DNA from: Pyxicephalus adspersus
Lineage: Eukaryota > Chordata > Amphibia > Anura > Pyxicephalidae
Length of the DNA stretch: 64,000 nucleotides
Assembly: GCF_032062135.1 (NCBI RefSeq)
Contig: NC_092866.1
Location: 24,484,304-24,548,303, forward strand
Direction: 5' to 3'
In this document: piece by piece, positions 26,829 to 38,548 of the stretch
Layout of the letters: each line of letters begins with the position of its first letter
Numbering within the stretch: the stretch's first letter is position 1
The notes under the pieces: model-generated
What the model saw: the letters and a program-made list of their open reading frames with translations, nothing else
The model's database searches: none
Told to the model about the DNA's origin: nothing
Program-made: the position numbers and the translations under genes

Positions 26829-27246
26829 GACAAGTCTTCTCATTCACCTCTAGTGCTGAATAGCTGAGAAAAGGGAAACCCTGATGATGCTTAAGCCATA
26901 AAGCTCAGCCTCACACACAACAGAACAATCAGCAGAGCTCTGCTCTGCTGTCCTGACAGCTCTGCTTTCTTGATTGCTCCCGCAGTGCTAGCGGAGCTGT
27001 GGCATGTGTTTTACATCCAAAAACACATTCCACAGTTCCGCAAGGGCTGAGGGAGAAATTAGGAGAGCGGAGCTGTCAGAAGTGCAGAGCAGAGCTCGGC
27101 TGATTGCTCTGCTAGAACTGCGGGAGCAATCAGCAAAGCGTCCATTGATTGGCTGAAAAAAGGGAAACCCTGATGACACTTAAGCCGTCATCGGGGTTTC
27201 CCTTTCCTCAGCCATTCAGCACTAGACTTGAATGGGGAGACTTGTC
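26829..27246. mobile_element. foldback-type inverted repeat element
   Basis: The left arm GACAAGTCTTCTCATTCACC (26829 on) with TAGTGCTGAATAGCTGAG and AAAAGGGAAACCCTGATGAT is mirrored by TCATCGGGGTTTCCCTTTCC (27188 on) with CTCAGCCATTCAGCACTA and GGGGAGACTTGTC ending at 27246. Inside, AAAAGGGAAACCCTGATGA occurs again in direct orientation near 27160, so the right side is itself a short palindrome. GCTCCCGCAGT near 26978 is mirrored by ACTGCGGGAGC near 27117, so the arms extend inwards. No coding content. Outer boundaries may extend a little further left. Confidence 0.7.
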
Positions 27247-27249
27247 AAA

Positions 27250-29640
27250 GCGAGCCGCTGGGAAGCCCAGAACGCCACCTTCCTCATGGTTTAATAGTGG
27301 GCTTTCTGGTCCCACAGCTTGCTCTCCCACCTGTCTCTATTTTACTGCCTTGACATATCCTCCTTCAGCATTAAACAAGGTAAATCTACCATGGCTTCTT
27401 CTGTTCCCTTACTTTCATCTTTTCACTTCTCAACAATTCTTTTTTCTTGTTTCTCCAACTTTAGCAGTATCCTATTGCAAGAATATGGTACTTGTTTTAT
27501 ATGTTTGTTTTATACACTTGTCCTTATATATATTTTTTCTTTTACCACTTACCACTATTGGCATTAATATATACCAAAATGATATATATCATGCTTATAC
27601 CTTTATACACACATTTCCTGTTCTTTTATCTTCTACTTACTGATCCTATTTGGTGAATTTCTCAACCAATGTCCTTATTTTCAATCCAACATTCCAAGTA
27701 ATCATCACCTTTTTCAATCTCCTCTCCCATACATCCTCTGTGAGGTACACAACCATATACATGTATCATCTTATCATGTAAGTATGTATATGTAAGTTAA
27801 ATATAACCTTATGTTTCCTTTTTTTTTTTTTTTCCTTTTTTTTTTGATATGTATTTATTGTACATCAGTTATAAGCACAGTGTACCTTAAATATTTTACT
27901 AAAGCATGTTTTTGAGTAAGTTTAGTATACATATTAGAAACCCACTTCTATGTATAAATTTGTGACAAGAACGTTGGTATTTATGTGAATAAGTTTTTAC
28001 TATTCATTGTCTGTTTTATTACAATTTTTATATTATTTTCAGCACCTAACCTAATCCTACAAACGTGCTATTACCCTTATCCATCACACATATGTAAACA
28101 ATGTGTACAAAAATTACCTATGCTGGACTTTAAAGGCAAGTAATTGCTCAAGGAACCATTCATACTGGTCAGTTACGCATTGTCCAAAGCCATTTGGATG
28201 GTTATAATTTTATGTTAACTGTCTATATTTATTTATGCTTTTTCTTGAATCTTTAATCAAGAATTGACAAGAAATATATTATTGCATGTCTATCTACCTA
28301 TCTTTTTTAATTTTGTATCATTTCTACAAAATGTATTTGCATCATAATAAAACTCCAATGAACGACCTGGGTGCTTTAAAAACATCATCTATCTCAAGCG
28401 ATAGTTTTTGTCATGGAAGCATTAAACTTTCTGGAAACAACTTGAATATGGACTTCTGCTAGGGTAATTATTCTATGAATTTAGGGGTGTATATTTATAA
28501 ATGTTTTTACCCAAGAGTCAGCTTTCTCTTAAAAATCACATCTTTTTCATATTGGATTTAATTAGAAAACTATTACATCAAGAATTATTCTGTTGATCAT
28601 TTAAAAGTTGATTCACACATTTTCTAGTTAAATCCAATGTAAAATAAAATGTAAATTTTAAATAAAAGTTGAATTAATTTTTGTTGAAAACAAAAAAAGA
28701 ACCCTTGATCTTAAATTCATTTTTTGCAAAGGAAACAGGTAATTTGATGATTTAGGTTTCTAAACAAAGTTTCACTGAAATTACATGCACAGCTAAAAAA
28801 AAGTATAGAATGAAAAAAAAATCTTCACTTAGCAGATAATGAGTTAGAGAAATAGAGATAGTCGTCTTAGATCTCACTTACAGGTTTCATCCATCTCAGC
28901 TAGACATGACATGATGCTCTGCAGAAAGCTGTTATTTACTCTTCCTCCAATCCCTTTTTACTATTAAGCTCACTGCCAATTTTATTCTCTGGCAAGGTAA
29001 GCCTTGTAAACGCTTGAATTTTCACTGCTAGTCTAGTGAAAACCTATTAGTACACTCCACTTTACAAGAACACCCCACCAAATTTTGAGGAGATTTATTG
29101 GATTTTGTATAATTTGGGGATGTTAGCAGATAAAGTTACAGACTGTTACCAGGCATTCCATGCATATCCCAGCAAGGGTTTTTCTTCAGCCGATGTGACA
29201 TCTCGAAATGTGAGCGGTCCTTTAAGTGGTCCTGTTCTCAGATTACTCATGCTTAAATATTCACATATTCTGAACATGTAGTAAAACACAGCCACTCTGC
29301 TCCCATCATTTTCACCTTGTGGGAGGTGACTGTATTGGATTGTGATATACTACCAATGGACATATTTGTTAAGTGCTCACTCTAACCACCCATGAATGCC
29401 TAAATGCAGGCAGGACAGGTCAAATATCTCCCCAACCAAAATGAAAATGAATAAACCATGTCTAATGTGGAGTGAATCATTGATTCACTTTTTCTACTAC
29501 AGCAGAAGTCTTCCTAATCAAACTCTCCAAAGACCAAACCTCTTTACTTCTTCAAAATCAACAGGATCCATGAGACACTTTTTCAGACATGAGTACACCA
29601 CTGTCCAAATCTAAGTGTGGGATGGGAAAATCATTCAAGA
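27250..29640. other. intergenic, no recognised gene
   Basis: Low-GC DNA with a T-rich run at about 27818-27845. The longest plus-strand frame (27149-27643) starts inside the foldback element and is rich in phenylalanine and leucine because the DNA is T-rich. It shows no domain or splice context, and I do not support it as a gene. Confidence 0.35.
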
Positions 29641-29647
29641 GACTCAC

Positions 29648-29795
29648 TAATAGTGTTGGTCGAATAGCTCACCATTCAATTCGGCAGCTATTCGCTCGAA
29701 TAGAGCAAAATTATTCGGGTGGTCAAATGTCAAATTCGAACACCATTAAAGTCAATTGGAGAAAAATTCAGGTTTTTTTCAGCACTGTGTAGAGC
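29648..29795. repeat. fragment of a TTCG-rich frog repeat
   Basis: AGTGTTGGTCGAATAGCTCA, CAGCTATTCGCTCGAATAGA and AAATTCGAACACCATTAAAG form a block of repeated TTCGAAT-like words, typical of a short interspersed amphibian element beginning AGTGTTGGTCGAA. I could not find its other end. Confidence 0.45.
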
Positions 29796-29919
29796 TTCTA
29801 CAGCCTCCAAACAGATGTTGTAAAAAGATACATTATAAAAAGATACATAACACTATTACATACCCCCCCCCCCCCGTACTTCACATGAATATTAAAGAGC
29901 ACCTGTCACATCAATATTA

Positions 29920-30355
29920 GGCTAAAGCTAGGTACACACTTCCTATAATTATTGTTAGAAAATGAACAATTATGACCGATCAAGGATTATGCACGATTAT
30001 ACTTGAACAATCATATTGTGCACAATTCTGTACATGCTGTAACAATATGATCGTTCATATATAATCCACCAACAGTGTCCACATGCTAGATACAATCGTT
30101 TGAACGATGCAGGGAGGGACATGTAAAGGAGAAAGTGTACCGCAGAAAAATTCACGATCACTGAACGACCGTACACACGATAGATAGTGAAAGATCGTCG
30201 GCCAATCAGATCCACCGTGGCGGTCGTTCATTTCCAATGACAATCCTCGTTCGTCGGCGTCCTTGGTCACTTTTTTTTGGCCAATCGGTTGTTCATTGGT
30301 CGTTCGTCGGTCGTTTTTAACGATAATTATTGGACAAGTGTTTGCAGCTTTAGTC
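29920..30355. mobile_element. MITE with GGCTAAAGC-type terminal repeats
   Basis: The left end GGCTAAAGCTAGGTACACAC and the right end, read on the minus strand, GACTAAAGCTGCAAACACTT, form an imperfect terminal inverted repeat. The element is flanked by TA on each side. The interior has many inverted GATCGTTC/GAACGAT words (for example CGATCACTGAACGACCGTAC), so the whole element is strongly foldable. No coding capacity. The superfamily is not certain; TA flanks would fit a Tc1/mariner-like mover. Confidence 0.65.
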
Positions 30356-30397
30356 TACACGGACTGTTTCCCCAGCTTTTAACCTGAGGTTTTTTAA

Positions 30398-31500
30398 CCA
30401 CCTGGGCGTTTCACTGATGTCTAGATTTCTGTACCAAAAGCGGTACACTGTTTTTCATGAAATTTTTTTTTTTAATTGTAGACCTGTAACTTACAGAAAT
30501 ATGTCCGAACAAGGGTCTAGTAGATATCATGAACTTAAAAAATGTTTAAAATGTAAAAAAAAAAAAATTACTTTTAATAAAATTAAATAAAAAACACAAA
30601 AAACAGCTTAAACAAGATTACATAAATAAATCAAAAATACTGAAAATGCAATAATTCGGTATACTGTATAGTAATATTTTTTTCTAAAACACCTCCCTAG
30701 TGTGGTAAATTTTAAAACAACGTCCAACGTCACATACCTATAGACAAAACCACATAAATATATTTTGTATTATTTTGTATTGGATTGGATACAGGACTTT
30801 GTATTGAATCCAATACAAAATATTTGAATTTCCCGCTACAACACCCATCAACGGGCGCATGCACGGACATCATCAGGAATTGCCAAGGGACGCGTACGCG
30901 AACGCCGGGTGTTCTAATTCTTTCCAAACTTCTGTACTTCCATGCAAAAAGTGTTACATTTTTTGCATTGAAATTTATTTTAGATTGTAGGCTATAATTC
31001 ACTGAACTACTCAACAATTACTTATAATTCACAGAATTACCGCATAACTTACCGAAATATGTCCAAAATTTTATAAATTTAATAATAAAATTTTTTTTAT
31101 AAAACAAAAAAAAATAATCTTTAAAAAAAAAATCTTTAAAAAAAAAATAATGTATAATGTAATGTAATTGTACAGTAGCTTATATAATATATATATAATA
31201 CAATTATATATATATTATATAAAGATTTCTTTGTATTGGACTCAATACATCTTTTTTGTATTAAGTTGCAAAGGTTTTTGACTTTCCCGCCCCGCCTCCC
31301 GTCCGCACCAACGCATGCAGCGGCGTCACTGGGAAACCCCGGAGATCATCACTGCACTTGCCGGATGAAGACTGAAGACAGAAGACGTGTCCAGAGGAGC
31401 TGCGGGGACAAGGTAAGTATTTTTTAGAGATCGACGCTGGAACAACAGAACAGATGATCACAGCGGGACCAGGTAAGTGATGGGATTTAACCACCTGACA
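30398..31500. mobile_element. composite of non-autonomous piggyBac-type elements
   Basis: TTAA at 30394-30397 is followed by CCACCTGGGCGTTTCAC, a piggyBac-type end. The adjoining sequence (AAATATGTCCGAACAAGGGT near 30497, then CTAGTAGATATCATG) matches the terminal region of the copy ending at 6145. A second unit, in the opposite sense to 10621-11198, runs from about 30930 to 31430 and shares TGCAAAAAGTGTTACATTTT, GATTGTAGGCTATAATTCAC and TTTGTATTGGACTCAATAC with it. ACACCTCCCTAGTGTGG near 30688 looks like another terminus, so elements are nested here. The boundaries inside the composite are not resolved. Confidence 0.6.
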
Positions 31501-31504
31501 AAAC

Positions 31505-31783
31505 TTTGGGTTTAACACTTTATGCAAGTGTTTTAAACCCGAACCAAGATGCTCGGGCATGCGTAGAGGGAGCGCTCAAGAGCCTCCTGGGATGCCTGAC
31601 ATAGGTATCCTGGGAGGTTTTGCGCTGCCATTCATTCTCAACCACCTAGGCGGCTGAGAATTGGGGGGCCGTGCTGCACCTTTTTTTTTTTTTCAAAAAA
31701 GGTTGTTGCACCTAAAAAAAAAAAAAAAAAAAAAAATTTTTTCTCTACATAAAATGGTTCTCTATTCTGAGTATGGGTACGCT
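31505..31783. repeat. partial copy of TTAA-flanked frog MITE
   Basis: AGATGCTCGGGCATGCGTAG, AGCCTCCTGGGATGCCTGAC and GGTATCCTGGGAGGTTTTGC match the elements at 59083-59551 and 60836-61165. The right end GGTACGCTTTAA abuts TTAA at 31784-31787. A poly-A run of about 23 bases interrupts the unit at about 31713-31735. Confidence 0.6.
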
Positions 31784-31789
31784 TTAAGC

Positions 31790-34515
31790 TTGAGTTACAA
31801 GAATTGATTGTTGTGATAGCACTCATTTTTTTGTCAAATAGCAACCACACTTAAATTTTCCTTTTGTTGTTTATGTTAATGAAGTTACAAATAAAATATA
31901 TGATTTTATCAGCTTACAATCAAGTGCCCCTAAAAAGCCTTCCTTTTTTTTGTCTCCTTTCCTTGACTTCCAAATATATCTCTTTCTAAAGATTTGATTT
32001 GTGTTAAGTGGTGAGTGGCGGTGTTTTGGGTAAGGAGTACATTATCCCATTGAAACAGAATAATTAATGAATCCTGGAGGGAAGTTTGAACCTATGCATA
32101 GAGCGTAAAAGGTTTTTAGAAAAAAAGATGCTTGTTTTCAGTGTCCTAAATGTATTACTAGTACAGGTGCCCAGGTACACTTCTTCTAGTCTTGTGAATA
32201 GATTTTTAAATTTCTGGTGGCAGGTTCGTATATTTATCCCAATGGTGACAGGCTAGATTTACAATTAGATACTCTTTAATGCATATTTAGTTATTGGGAG
32301 GATACCTGGCACAGGTGATCCACAAAAGGCCACAGAGGATGGGTTACTCTATCTTTTAGCAGCTCAAAGAACCCTAGGGCTCTAATTATAAAATAGGGAA
32401 TCTTACATTCCCTCAAGTTTTGCAGATCATGTGGTTCAATGACAGTAAATGATCAGGACAAGGAAATAATACATACACAATATAAGAGAGAGATGGGGTT
32501 TTAAAGATTATTATTTATTCAAGGTTACAAATACCAAAATAAATCAAACATCAAGATATAATTAGTAAGTCACAAAAGTGTTAGGTCATAACACTTCTTT
32601 ATAGGGACATGTTCAAGACAGAACATAATGATGATTAGGGCGTTAAATACATAATTTCTAAATGGAATGTTTAGATATTAATGTATTTATATGTAACTAA
32701 CAAAACATAATTTATAATTTAAATTGTCAATCTAGTATCTCATTCATGTATCAATGTAAATACAGACGAATATTCTGTGCAAAAGGGATAACAGCTATTT
32801 ATATGTAAGCTAAGAGTTTTTTCTATAATGATTGTTCATTATTGTGTAGGTATTGTTTCTGTCCATTTAGTTGTTTGGTTTATGTTATATTTTCTTTATT
32901 TGTAATGTGTGTAGTATTACTACTGTTATGTATACATTTCTATTTTTAAAAACCTATTATATTATTGTTTAAAAAAACAAGCCTATCTATACCCATTGTG
33001 AAGAAATCAATGTTTGAATTTCCCCAAGCTTAGTATTTTATGATAACTGATCTTGGCTGGTTACCAACCTTTTGATCAGAAGGTGCTTCTAAGATTTTAG
33101 AAACTGAAGGAAACCTTACTCTGAAGACTCTATGGTAATCTTTCAGAAGAAATACCTTCACAATGACAGCCAATAGAGAGGTCAGGAGTGACATATTTTA
33201 AAGATCTTTTCCTGCTTGGTAAGTATATGTGAATGATGGTAAGCTTACTGAGGAAATAACAACGGAATTTGAGGGGTCCAGTCCAAAAAAAAGTAATCTA
33301 CAAATTTAAAATGCATAGGATACATGGAAAGCAAATCGCATACCAAGGTATATAAATATATTACAGTATATTCATTTACCAACCTTTGTATGTGTTAGTG
33401 TTACCATCTCAAGTGCAAGCCCTATGTTTGTGGCCACCTATGCTGCCTATTTTTCTACAGTATGTCTTGATAACTTTAAGAGTAAAAAACAAAAATTACT
33501 TTCCATGTTGGTACCAAGAATTAAATCCTCACCAACAGAGTTACTTTGAGTCACACCACCTCAGATTGTCTTTGTGTTTCCCCCTTTAAGCATGGCCCAC
33601 TAAAATATCTGTTTTATATATTTTTGGGTAAAAATCAACTGGCTGTAAATCTTTGGTCAATTTATATATCTCATTTTTAGTGGGGATGAGCAAAGATTTG
33701 TCATGTTCTGATAATAGAATGATATAAATACCTGAATGCTTGCCCAAGCTTAACTCCAAACTTTATTAGCTGAAGAACTTCTTCTTCATACTTAGGAAGT
33801 TTATACATTTCAGTGTGAAAAACAGCCTTTCCCAAACCTAAAACATGGAGTAACCCCTCAAGTAGGTTTCATGTGTTCTGGTAACCCCTGCTGTAATTAC
33901 TAGATCAAAAGCTCACAGTATATAAGCGTGGTGGTCAGTAGGAAGAATGCCTCTTACATTGCTGGCCAGTGGAAAGAATGTCACCTTTACAGTTAACCAA
34001 GAGATCTTTGGTGTCACTTAAACTAACCGTAAACTAACTTGAGGGGAACCTGAAGGAACTGCTAGCAGCCTCTGTAGGATCCCTGGTTAAGAAACAATGC
34101 CTTATAGATACATGAAGGCCATTGTGAAATTTAACATAGCGGCAGTATTTGGTGGATGTATCTTTTTATTGGCTACATTCATTTGTCGGCCTGATTGTCC
34201 TTAAAGTATATCTGAAGTCAATTTTAGTTTTTAAAACTCCAGTCACTTTTTTGACATAAACCTGCTTTTACACTATGTCTTTACTAAAGTATATATAAAC
34301 CGAATCACTAACATTTCATATAATCTTCACCAAAGTAATGTAAAAATGTTTAACATTTATACATATGCATCTTTATCACACAGAGTTGTGAGAAAAAACA
34401 CAATTTTCATTAGTCCCATAGTTTATTAAAGTATATATGTTCTGTGAATTAGCTGGGCTAATTGGTATGGATCATCAGTTAATGCATTTCCTCGTGGCTA
34501 ATAAATCTGATGATT
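31790..34515. other. intergenic, no recognised feature
   Basis: AT-rich DNA. CCTTAAAGTATATCTGAAGT near 34199 resembles the start of the TTAA-flanked MITE family but has no partner end. No exon recognised. Confidence 0.35.
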
Positions 34516-34520
34516 GTGCA

Positions 34521-35070
34521 GTATATGAACTGAATTATACCCAATGTGTTCTGTAGCAGACAGAATCACATGATGCCAAATTCAAGGGGTATTTGGCATC
34601 ATGAACCTCAACATTACCTGGAAAAGAGATTAAAGGGCCTGGATAGTAATAATAATTAATTAGTATAAACAATTGCATTGTGGCACTTTGTATGGGATCC
34701 AGGCCCGGAGTGTCCTGAAAAGAATGGGTGACCCAGGCACTCTATCTCCTTTCCAGGCCAGGAGTTGGTGACGGCTCTGGGGCACCTAGACTTTCAAATA
34801 AAAATGCCTTTTCCTCTGGGACTGTGGAGGTTGCAGCCAGAGGTCACGTGTGGCTCAGGCAGAGGGGCTGTGTGGAGCCTGTGAGCTGGAGGAAGGTCTC
34901 CCAAAGTTGAGATCTGGAAGACCAGAGCTAGGTGGCTAAAATTAGTGTTTTTTTATCGTAATGCAGTAATGATTTTGATCCCCTGAAAGGGAAAATCCAG
35001 GAGGTTCATGATGCCAATTACCCCCTGAATTTGGCATCATGTGTTTCTGTCTGCTACAGTTCATACAGTC
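34521..35070. mobile_element. foldback element with long terminal arms
   Basis: The left arm TGTAGCAGACAGAATCACAT (34552 on), GATGCCAAATTCAAGGGGTA and TTTGGCATCATGAACCTC is mirrored by GAGGTTCATGATGCCAATTA (35000 on), CCCCCTGAATTTGGCATCAT and TTTCTGTCTGCTACAGTTCA ending near 35065. Each arm contains its own small palindrome (ATGATGCCAAA...TTTGGCATCAT), so it can fold in two ways. The left arm carries about 20 extra bases between GAACTG and TGTAGCAG. The middle (34690-34940) is GC-rich and unlike the flanks; a short frame there (34728-34910) has no support as a gene. Confidence 0.7.
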
Positions 35071-36445
35071 ACGAGAAAAAAAAAAAAGAATAAGGTTTTA
35101 CATATTAGGACATAATAAAAAAAAATCTAGTCATTTTCTTTAAGACTTTATGAGTATCTGATATTGTTGAGAGTAATTCTGGCCAACTCTTCTTTACAAT
35201 ACTTCTTCAGTTCATTGAGCTTTTCGGGCATGTGTCTATGCACAGTTTATGTCCCACCACAGCATTTGAGCTCTGGACAGTGACTAGGCCATTGCAACAC
35301 CTTGGTTTTTACCTTTTTCAGCCATTCTGTTATAGATTTGTTTTACTACTTTACTATTTTATTCACGTACATGTGGTACATATATCACAGTAGACTAAAT
35401 ACAAATTATCCCTTAGTATAGCCCCTCTCAAATAAGAATTGAATATATATATATAATACTTACCAATAGACTTGCATGTATTTTTAGTATAGAAAATGTT
35501 GCCATGCATCCCATGTAGTTATATAATTTGGATCAAAATTAGAAATCAAGTATTAATCTTGATGTGTCCCAAATCACACAATAGGTTTCTGTTTCATGTA
35601 TTTTTTGTGACCTGTTTTAGGTTGATGCCAAAAGCCCCCACATGGGTAGAATATAGAAATGTGAGCAAAAAAAATCCACAGGGTTTCCTAACATTTGACA
35701 ACAACCCACTGAACATCTATATGCTATTAATAGTTATTTGTAGCTATATAAAGTTAGTATCCAAGTAATGTTCAGCTGACACATATTGTTAGTGTCTCAA
35801 AACATGTATCTAATATTTGAACAGATGCATAAATGTCAAGCTTGCATCCAGGTTAGTTCACCTTGTGTGGTCTCAATCAGCATAGAATGCTGATTATAAA
35901 GCACAAAGGATTTAAATGCAAATATCATATCACTTTATATGCAAATGTTATTGCACTTATGCAAGCAATATGTACTGCACCCATCACGCCATTCTGCATA
36001 ACGCAACTGATATGCATGTAGAGCTGGCAAGGTTTTAAGGACTATATTAAAACTTTGCCGATTTCAGACACTGTAAATGCAAAATTAATTACATTGGACG
36101 TTTAGTGAAACCTTGTCATACAGCGAAGCGCCAGTAGAACCTTGAGGTTTAATTATGAATCTACATGTGTGCCTCCACAATTTTATAAGCCACCCATGTG
36201 AGGAATGCTGGCATCTCCCTAATACCAGCATCAGGAAACCTATTGTTTGCTTTGGAATACAGCAGGATTTATACTTATTTGTAATTTATTAAAATACAAT
36301 GGCATGGGGTATAGGACCCTGCACAGTTTTTAGGTAAATTTACACATGTATGTGTTTTTGTATAATGCTAATATTGCTTGTAGATATTTGTTAAAGTAAT
36401 TAATATATGTATGCAATTCTTATGTAAGAGAGTTTATTGTTTTAT
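35071..36445. other. intergenic, no recognised feature
   Basis: AT-rich DNA with an A run just inside 35077-35090. No exon or named repeat seen. Confidence 0.35.
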
Positions 36446-36605
36446 ATATTAATAATGTTTATTTATAAAGCATCAACATACTACAGTCCACTGTGCAATA
36501 AATTGGGGTTGCAGATGAAGACCCTGCATAATAGGCAAGTACAAACAATGACACCCTGGACCAAAACAAGGACCCTCCCCAACAGAGCGTTTAATCTTTT
36601 ATATG
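36446..36605 (-). repeat. fragment of L2-type LINE 3' tail
   Basis: TTAATAATGTTTATTTATAA followed by AGCATCAACATACTACAGTC, AATTGGGGTTGCAGATGA and GGACCCTCCCCAACAGAGCG is a diverged copy of the tail at 1200-1340 (AACATATTACACAGCG..., GGACCCTGCCCCGAAGAGC). Confidence 0.6.
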
Positions 36606-36778
36606 TAGGATACAGTAGCAGTATGACCAAACAGATGAACCATGACTCTAGAATTTCACCTACAGTGAAGTTACTACTGAAATTTAGGATTGTGACTTCT
36701 GGTTTTGGATGGGTGATGGTATGGGGGCTAGACTACTTTTAAGCCAGATTTACATGGGTTTTTAGCAGGCATTGTGTT

Positions 36779-37124
36779 ATAGCAGTGTATTAATATTACG
36801 CAGTATTTATATAGTGCTGACATATTACGCAGTGCTTTACAATGCCCATAGCAATATCAATAACTGTTCCTTTAAAGGGGCTCACAATTCAATGTCCCAC
36901 CATAATCATATGTCATTAATACAGTCTAAGACAATTTTTTATATTTTCTTTTGGGGGGGGGGACAATTAACCTAACTGCATGTTTTTGGAATGTGGGAGG
37001 AAATCTACGCAACTATGCGGAGAACCTGCAAACTCCATGCAGATAGTGTCCTGGCTGGATACAAACCTAGGACCTAGTCCTGCAAAGCCCAAGGTGCTAA
37101 CCTCTGAGCCATTGTGCTGCCCCC
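36779..37124 (-). repeat. tRNA-derived SINE with L2-like tail
   Basis: On the minus strand the head near 37124 reads GGGCAGCACAATGGCTCAGA. It contains TGGCTCAGAGG (37111-37101), which fits the RNA polymerase III A box, and GGTTTGTATCC (37067-37057), a slightly decayed B box. A core follows with CACTATCTGCATGGAGTTTG and TCCTCCCACATTCC, as in a SINE core widespread in vertebrates. The tail (36780-36850) has the GCACTGCGTAATATG-type L2 words, which would let it use L2 machinery. A run of about nine G residues interrupts it near 36954-36962. Confidence 0.6.
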
Positions 37125-38480
37125 TTCATATTCACATTCACATACTACAGATTATTATGCACCTTTACTAGTTTTCAATTACAGTGCACTACAATATAGA
37201 GTTTAAATCTTTGCATTGTTATGCATTGAACACGTGCATTTTTCTGTGCTGTGCATATGTGTTGGGGTGCCAAATGAATGGTATTCACTACAATTAACAT
37301 ACACCAGGGTGTTATTGTGTATTGCAGTACCATGCAATACAATGTACACTTACTCATGATGCTCAGATTTTCTGCTGTAAAAACAGTGATGTAAAAGTAA
37401 ACATTCTGGTAGAACTTTTAACTGTAATCCTTATGTAAAATATGAGTAGATTAAATAACTAACAAAACCACAATGCAAAAAAATTTTAACCATTCATATG
37501 TGATATACAATCTCCTAATTAAACCCATTTTAACTATCTTAAATAGAAAACTTTATTAGAATTTGGAAAGATTGATTTTATACAACTGCCTACTTCAGCG
37601 ACTTTGCTTTGCATGGGAATAAAACAAGACAGGGATAAGCGGTCAGTCCCCCTTTTGGTCGTTAATCTAGCCACACAATATTCATAAATTCAATTTGAAA
37701 ACGGGCAAAATTCTTTTCTTTTATTGGTTTCTGTGTTATTAAATGAGCCTGTTCCTAGCTAATATACTTCCAGTGCTAAAATGCCGCTTGGAGCTGTTAT
37801 TCAAATCAAATAACATGCCCCTTTAACTGATGCCTGGGACCAATAACTGCCACCCTGTGATACATCTCCTTGCTACTGTCACAAATATTAAAGGCGGCAA
37901 TAATGCTGATAATCTGTCATAACTAAGTTGATTTCTAAATAACTCAGATCCGTCATCCTATATGTGGAAGCAAAATGCAGCTTTACAGCCTGGAGCAATT
38001 GCGTTAACTCGCCTCTGTTATTATTGTCAAGTGACTGAGTGAGACTAAATCTCAGGTTATTGTCTGGCGAGGGTGCTATCCAAAAAGAAAAAAAAGACTT
38101 TCTATCTAAAATGTGTTTAGTGTTATTAATTATGGTCTGTAACAGTAATTCTGTTATGATAATGACATAACCATTGCTCCTACTTTGAAAGGCCCATCCA
38201 TTGTTCTGTGTGTATACCAAAATCACTTGTTTTATTGTCATTGAATATATCCACTTCTGATGCTTTTAACACTTCGAGATTTATATATTATAATTCATTT
38301 GGTGATATTTTCAATATCCCAAGCTGGAAAAAAATAATACACATAAATATTTATATACAGACTGTGTTTTCAAACTGGCCTACAAATAAAAATGAACACT
38401 TCTAAATTCTTCTATGGATTGGGCTTGATTCACAATGTAGGTCAGATATTTAGGAATGTATTGATCTACTCAATTTTTTG
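37125..38480. other. intergenic, possible conserved non-coding block at 37560-38240
   Basis: No repeat is recognised. The stretch 37560-38240 has balanced composition, few simple runs and homeodomain-type words such as TTAATTATGG, which is why it is listed as a candidate in the findings. The minus-strand frame at 37888-38241 shows no domain. Confidence 0.3.
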
Positions 38481-38483
38481 TAT

Positions 38484-38547
<64 letters not shown>
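38484..38547. repeat. (GATA)n microsatellite
   Basis: Sixteen uninterrupted GATA units. The repeated ISLS-like peptide in the minus-strand frame over it is a product of the microsatellite, not a gene. Confidence 0.95.

Positions 38548-38548
<1 letters not shown>

Noticed and set aside
27149..27643. 164-codon plus-strand frame rich in phenylalanine and leucine
   Set aside because: It begins inside a foldback element, follows T-rich DNA, and has no domain, signal pattern or splice context that supports a gene.
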